A DNA stretch of 64,000 nt from Liolophura sinensis (Eukaryota > Mollusca > Polyplacophora > Chitonida > Chitonidae). Below the pieces are notes generated by a model. That model was given only the letters and a program-made list of their open reading frames with translations. It was not told the DNA's origin and searched no databases. Shown one piece after another: positions 60,601 through 64,000 of this stretch. The stretch spans positions 20,839,501-20,903,500 of the forward strand of contig NC_088303.1 in the NCBI RefSeq assembly GCF_032854445.1. The letters run 5' to 3'. Position 1 is the stretch's first letter. Every line of letters starts with the position of its first letter. Both the position numbers and the translations under genes were made by a program.

Positions 60601-62595
60601 ATATTAGTTTCACTTTTCCTGAACAGTATGCCTACATGCACATGTGATACCTCTGGGCCAATGGAACCATATACATGCACACCAATTCTTTTTTTTTTAA
60701 CTCAAATTTTCCCACAACTGATAAACCATGTTGCCTTTTTGATGTTATAACACAGCTAAAATGCAGTTCTATACAATGCGAATGTGTTTTATAGATCTGA
60801 CTGGACCTATGATCAACATGTAAGTTGAATATTCAGCGAAGAGTTACCTACAGGTACCTGTCAGTCTACTGCAGGCACCTAAAGGATATCTGCACCCTCA
60901 CAATCATAAATTTGTTTCGAAATTAAGTTAAATGACTAGTACGTGTGTAGGCTTATATCCCCAGTTCTCCCATTTCATCAAAAGTGTCCCTTTTCCAAGC
61001 CAATGAAATCCACTGATCTGAATAATCATATCCACGTTATCACAGCATGTTCTTTTGAAGTATTCATACTTTCCACCATCAAATCATACTGATCATATTT
61101 AGTTATTGTTTATATGTCATATAATACATATATATGCAGAGAATAGGTAGGGTTGACATATCTATATATCTTGTAGTATAAGACAGCACCTGGTTATTGT
61201 TTATTTTCAATGAAAGACTAGCATTCAAAGTTTCTTAAACCGGCATTGAATAATTTTTTTATTTTTTTTTTCAACCAATAAAAGTTTAGTGAAACTTTTT
61301 GACAGCCCTTCAATATATGTTGCCATTATTGAGAGAAGTGTGAGGTCACTTTTACCCTTGCTCTTTAACATCAGAGGTATTTTTCATATTATCGGCTAGG
61401 CTCAACTGGCTGTACATCATGGCGCAAAAATAAAGTATGATACTTTTTAGAAAGCTTCAGCATCCTACTTTCACGTGAAAGATGTTTTAGCCAGGTGCTG
61501 AAAAACACAAATAATATATTAGTGTTAGTTATTCCAATGAGGGCAGAAACAGACGGCACCATATTTTGATGACATGCTTATAACTCTATAAATCAGTCTT
61601 TAAATTCAAAGTTACAAAACTCCAACACTCATATCCTTTGCACATGTGGCAAAAAGCTAAAACCAGGCTTCACCAGGCAGAAACAGCAGTGTTCTTGGAA
61701 CAAAGAAATAACCTGAGCTTGGTAAAAATTGATAACATTGTGAGAGCTTTCAATTTTCTAATTGTGAGCAATTTTGCTTACGTTGAACAGTGGTATCAGT
61801 TTATCTTGGTTGTGCAACTTCACAAAAGTAAAGTGGTTCCCGTATGCTTTTTAAACTTTATATCGAATATGTTGCACAGATACATTGGTGTAATGTATTA
61901 TAATTTTCTTTTTCTTAAGCAAGTATAACTGAAACATATAGAAACTGTGAAAATTAAGAACTGCATGTAGATGAGAACAAATGTGAAACTGGCGTAATAG
62001 AAATCCTGGATCAGTCAATCTAGATTCATCAAATTACAGCGCTAACCCACAAGGTTGAAAAAATAGGGCTGCAGACAGTCTAGAGACACCACTGGTTTAT
62101 ATCTCACTAATATTTATTTACTTGGTTGGTGTATTCGAGACGGTGGACATCTGGGCAATTCACTAATACAAGGCACCAGCAAGCAGAGGACGAAATGAAA
62201 GATAACTGGGAAGGTATAGGTAAATGCACAACATTGGACTATATTCTGCCTATAGTTCAGAGAAGTACGGCTGATAACCAGAAATTATAGTATGTAAGAC
62301 AACAGATCAATGAGCACAGCACATACAAATTGTGAATGTCAACACAACCTGGTTTTGGATTTATGAGGCTGCAAAGCAGAGTGAAACTAGGCCATGGAGA
62401 CCCCTGTACTTAACTAATATACAGGTATCATCGTTGCCACAAAGTCTGCACTCAGCTGATCAGTTGGATCTCTAATTAGTCAGATTCAATTGCATTAATA
62501 AAAGTTTATGATAAAATTTTCTATCATATAGGCATACGCTAAACTTTACCTGCAAATGGTTTCTTGAATGATTTTAGAGACTTAGTTGACTCCAT
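38885..62595 (-). CDS. ZCWPW1: CW zinc finger and PWWP domain protein, ZCWPW1 family
   Basis: The hand-spliced coding exons (5' to 3') are 62550-62595, 60380-60438, 59042-59188, 57495-57572, 56658-56699, 55512-55604, 54332-54488, 51377-51452, 50852-51006, 50217-50333, 49750-49857, 48929-49055, 47970-48045, 46135-46242, 44892-44975, 44485-44581, 43118-43318, 42712-42780, 42474-42536, 41446-41601, 39888-39971 and 38885-39621. They total 2880 nt, about 959 residues, all in phase. Vertebrate ZCWPW1 is about 650 residues. The CW zinc finger (about 324-371) has Cys 329, 334, 355 and 366. The PWWP domain (about 388-463) has GYPWWP at 399-404. Lys-rich nuclear-signal stretches flank them and the C terminus is acidic. 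The family binds H3K4me3 through CW and H3K36me3 through PWWP, and in mammals acts in meiotic break repair at PRDM9 sites. The exons at 56658-56699 and 42474-42536 are the least certain; both preserve frame if skipped. Any 5' non-coding exon upstream of 62612 was not found. ZCWPW2 is less likely given the length. Confidence 0.9.
40775..40976. repeat. 66-bp tandem repeat, three copies (ZCWPW1-like intron)
   Basis: Three consecutive copies of a unit with ACAACCAGCGAGAATTACAT then AAATTAAAT, GCAATAGTTATGTAC and TTTTGATCA. Divergence is low. Confidence 0.9.
41645..41876 (+). mobile_element. SINE family 1 just upstream of a ZCWPW1-like exon
   Basis: The head has TTAGCGTGCTAGCGCAGTGT. The body has TGCTGGCTTCCTCTCTGGCC and TGCGGATGGTCATGGGTTTC, and the tail has GTACGGGGTAAAACACCAAT with (AAAT)n. 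It sits about 45 bases from the acceptor of the exon at 41446-41601, in antisense orientation to the gene. Confidence 0.88.
45134..45432 (-). mobile_element. SINE family 2, 5'-truncated
   Basis: It shares AGTCATATGACGATGAAGGA, CGGAGACGGTTTACC and CAACTTCCTCTTTTAAGGTC with 57120-57446. The tRNA head is missing beyond CGACCCAGG. It lies in the intron between exons 46135-46242 and 44892-44975. Confidence 0.82.
46135..46242 (-). CDS. ZCWPW1: ZCWPW1-like exon: PWWP second half
   Basis: The exon encodes HYHVVFFDNKVSRTWVRT, matching the YHVxFFxxxVSRxWV strand region of ZCWPW PWWP domains. It is flanked by TTTTGCAG and GTACTG and is in phase 0 at both ends. Confidence 0.92.
47970..48045 (-). CDS. 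ZCWPW1: ZCWPW1-like exon: PWWP core
   Basis: The exon completes PWWP and encodes PAMVEIDPDIGEYFVSEPS. The acceptor is CTATAAAG before GTGGCC and the donor is CCT before GTAAGT. The IExDPDxGEYF signature is characteristic of ZCWPW1 proteins. Confidence 0.92.
48190..48502 (-). mobile_element. tRNA-derived SINE, family 3
   Basis: On the minus strand the head reads GTGGCTGAATGGTTAAAAAG, with an A box like those of tRNA-Leu/Ser, then GGTTAAAACCC as a degenerate B box. The body includes GTTGGTGGTTTATTCCAGGC. It lies in a ZCWPW1-like intron. Related blocks occur at 19586-19855. Confidence 0.55.
48929..49055 (-). CDS. ZCWPW1: ZCWPW1-like exon: end of CW and start of PWWP
   Basis: The exon encodes EELYDSCDKPEEDF, the fourth zinc Cys and then EGSVVWAKMIGYP. 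It splits the first Trp codon of PWWP (phase 2). It is followed across the intron by the WWPAMVEIDPDIGEYF exon. Confidence 0.93.
49750..49857 (-). CDS. ZCWPW1: ZCWPW1-like exon encoding the CW zinc finger core
   Basis: The exon encodes TWVQCVNPDCLKWR, then DPSVLPEQWTCSMNS. The Cys-x4-Cys pair, the Trp of WVQC, the Trp of KWR (aromatic cage) and the third Cys are present. The fourth Cys (CDKPEE) is in the next exon, ten residues after the third as in vertebrate ZCWPW1. The acceptor is TTTTGTCAG and the donor is GTATGTG. Confidence 0.93.
52694..52832 (-). mobile_element. SINE family 1, internally deleted, with adjacent (TA)n
   Basis: TTTATTTATTTACTTTTCAC, TATTATGATGGTAGGAAA, GCAGACCTTCCCACATACGG and ACTCACAGCGACTGCATTGG are family 1 blocks with a deletion in the middle. 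A (TA)n run follows at 52836-52881. Confidence 0.72.
53912..54066 (-). mobile_element. SINE family 1, partial
   Basis: The tail (TTTA)n, TAGTGTTTTACGCCATACTC, GTGGGAGGAAACCGAGAGGA and ACTTCCCACGTATGACTGGA are present. The tRNA head is missing. Confidence 0.78.
55888..56080 (+). mobile_element. SINE family 1, rearranged
   Basis: The head-like GTGCGTGGCGCAATGGCCAA leads directly into GGGAAGGTCTGTCAGCAAC. The tail reads TATTCTTGAGTACAGCGTAA then GACCAATCAAATAAATAAA. Confidence 0.78.
57120..57446 (-). mobile_element. SINE family 2, full length with clear tRNA head
   Basis: On the minus strand it begins GCCCCCGATAGCTCAGCTGG TAGAGCATCCG, a good tRNA A-box region, with a B-box-like GGGTTAATCC. The body contains CAACGACTGGTTGATCCATA and the end is a GTGAGT-type simple repeat on the plus strand. 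It lies in the intron between exons 57495-57572 and 56658-56699. It is a tRNA-derived repeat, not a functional tRNA gene. Confidence 0.85.
58622..58690 (+). repeat. tRNA-like sequence (SINE head or tRNA pseudogene)
   Basis: A box TAGCTCAGTGG and a perfect B box GGTTCGAACCC are spaced as in a tRNA. The acceptor stem ends do not pair, so it is probably not functional. Confidence 0.5.
59421..59531. repeat. Small inverted-repeat (MITE-like) element in a ZCWPW1-like intron
   Basis: The left arm TTATACCAGCGTGTTGCACG then GGTAT pairs with the right arm GTATACCCACTCAACAGGCT then GGTGTAA. The centre also contains CTGATATTTC facing GATCAGTATT. Confidence 0.5.
60024..60260 (-). mobile_element. SINE family 1
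   Basis: Plus-strand order is tail TTTAATTACTTGATTGATGT, TGCTGTACTCAAGAATATTT, GGTGAGAGGAAACC, AAACCCATGATCATCTGCAG, TTGGTGAGAGGCCCCTGAGC and CGTGCTGGCACGCT. It lies 120 bases from the donor of the exon at 60380-60438. Confidence 0.85.
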
Positions 62596-62612
62596 TGCAG
62601 CTACAGGCCCAT

Positions 62613-63028
62613 CTGAAAAGTTAAAATGACAGGACATGTAGCACAATTCTAGCCCTAGAATTGTGCCAAAAATTATTAGAATCTTACGTGTTAATTAAAA
62701 GTCAAAGAAAAACAAAAAATTGTAAGCCTTATTATTTAAATGGAAAAATTTATTCCATTTGGAACGATCTTGAACATAACTTAGTATTGCCAAAACAAAT
62801 TAACCAAACTTTGCATGGTATTCACTTTGTGAGCCAGTCATCACTTTGCAGTGCAATGCAATGGATATTGATCTAAATATGAAAAGCTTTGGTCGTGAGT
62901 TACGTGATTGCAATTGGTTAATGTGTTTCCCATTTAAGGGTATCCCGATGTGGTATTTGTCAGAAAGTGTGCATATCTGTATTTGACTGTATCTTTGTCC
63001 CTGTGTTACAGAGCACAACTAGTCCAAA
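62613..63028. other. Upstream flank of the ZCWPW1-like first coding exon
   Basis: AACTTTTCAG directly precedes base 62612, so the ATG exon probably follows a non-coding first exon. No such exon, TATA box or CpG-rich promoter was recognised in this stretch. Confidence 0.4.
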
Positions 63029-63892
63029 TACACTGACTGTTGGTTGAACAATATTTGGATAGGCCATCTTCATGGCTGCTCAAACTATAATCAGAGACCA
63101 GCAATGTTTTCCCAATGGTGAGGAACAGGTAGCGGCCCAAATAACCACTCCACTACCCTCTAGTTGGTCAAAGCCACATCATAGGAACAGGTAGCGGCCC
63201 AAATAACCACTCCACTACCCTCTAGTTGGTCAAAGCCACATCATAACATCTACCACTCCAATCGCCACACAAAATTTTTTAACAGAAATCGAATAAAGTA
63301 TCGTTTCACGAATAAAATGCCTTAAGGCCAGTGATTTCAACACTATCACCATTCTTTGCCTTCTTAATTGTTTGACCAGGTCATGTGAACACTTGAATCA
63401 TCACCAACAGTCAAACTCCTGAACGCTGTAATTCTCAACTCATTCTTAGTTGACTTTATTTAAGATAGTGCAAAATTATGATACTATAAATAACCAAATT
63501 CCACAAAATTAAAAATTGCGTTGTCAAAATAATGCACCAGACTAAGATGATCATACTGTTGGAAATGAAAACCTGCAAAAGTCTGCTTAAGGGCAAGTTT
63601 GCTCAAAATTACCAATCACCCATTTCACATACATGGTGGCCGTCTTGAAAACACAGCAGTATCACATGGCCTGGACGCTTTATCTGTAGAAACCATACTT
63701 CATTGAATTATGATTAAAAAATTTGGGGCAGCGATTGAAAGGGAAGTGGTGTGTTAGATGTTACGACGTGGCTTTGACCAACTAGAGGTAAGTGGAGTAG
63801 CCGCTACCTGTTCCCCACCATTGAGAAAACATTGTTGGTATCTGACTGTAGGTTGAGCAGACATGAATATTCCTCAACCAACAGTCAGTGTA
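63029..63892. mobile_element. Long-terminal-inverted-repeat element (MITE or foldback)
   Basis: The left end TACACTGACTGTTGGTTGA (63029) and the right end (reverse complement, at 63892) match. The similarity continues inward for over 150 bases through CAATGTTTTC, ATGGTG, GGAACAGGTAGCGGC, TCTAGTTGGTCAAAGCCAC and AACATCTA. The interior of roughly 480 bases encodes nothing recognisable, so the element is non-autonomous. Confidence 0.85.
63121..63244. repeat. Exact 62-bp tandem duplication inside the left inverted repeat
   Basis: The 62 bases at 63121-63182 are repeated without a mismatch at 63183-63244. The right arm has only one copy, so the duplication arose after the arms formed. Confidence 0.95.
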
Positions 63893-64000
63893 CTTAAACT
63901 ACACAATAATCAACCCATGAAAATAATCCTCAGAACACATTTATACAAGTAGTTCAAGTATGTCAAGACTGTACACTTAAATCCTTTCTAATTATATCAC

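Noticed and set aside
1-64000. CRISPR arrays, operons, phage or plasmid features
   Set aside because: None are present. The tandem repeats lack unique spacers, and the genes have introns and poly(A) signals typical of an animal genome.

Overview
The window is eukaryotic nuclear DNA, AT-rich, intron-rich and full of tRNA-derived SINEs, minisatellites and decayed Tc1-type transposons. The SINE consensus (tRNA-like head, body ending in a CACCAATCAAATAAATA-type tail) and the gene content suggest a marine lophotrochozoan, most likely a mollusc. That assignment is an inference from repeat style and has not been tested by a search. No CRISPR array, operon or bacterial feature is present.

Layout. 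1-3300: about 2.1 copies of a nearly identical 1.5 kb tandem unit carrying a Tc1 transposase tail relic. 3500-5150: a hairpin element, a short degenerate repeat and a wrecked Tc1-like transposase. 5150-15245: no convincing gene; one SINE2 copy, one SINE1 copy and four tandem arrays (94, 75, 47 and 14 bp units). 15410-21402 (minus): a seven-exon receptor-type guanylate cyclase with an extracellular NIT domain (gene A). 21403-30376: intergenic, with SINEs, a reverse transcriptase fragment and tandem repeats. 30377-35476 (plus): a second seven-exon NIT guanylate cyclase (gene B), divergent from gene A. 35477-38793: nothing recognised. 38885-62595 (minus): a gene of about 22 coding exons for a CW zinc finger plus PWWP protein, the ZCWPW1 family. 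63029-63892: a long-terminal-inverted-repeat element upstream of it.

The exon models were spliced by hand using GT/AG boundaries and phase. All three add up to whole codons (686, 698 and about 959 residues). The two cyclases share intron positions and phases in the catalytic half, so they are paralogs. Each has a different set of altered active-site residues. Gene B keeps both metal Asp and both guanine-recognition residues but lacks the Asn-x3-Arg pair. Gene A has changes at the second metal Asp, both guanine-recognition residues and the Asn.

The most unusual structure is in gene A intron 2. A 39-bp minisatellite there is built from copies of the exon 2/intron 2 boundary. It places eight further GTGAGT donors in phase and without stop codons, so splicing choice could insert multiples of about 13 residues between the first membrane segment and the NIT domain. 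The ZCWPW1-like gene encodes a predicted dual H3K4me3/H3K36me3 reader, a family tied to PRDM9-directed meiotic recombination in vertebrates.
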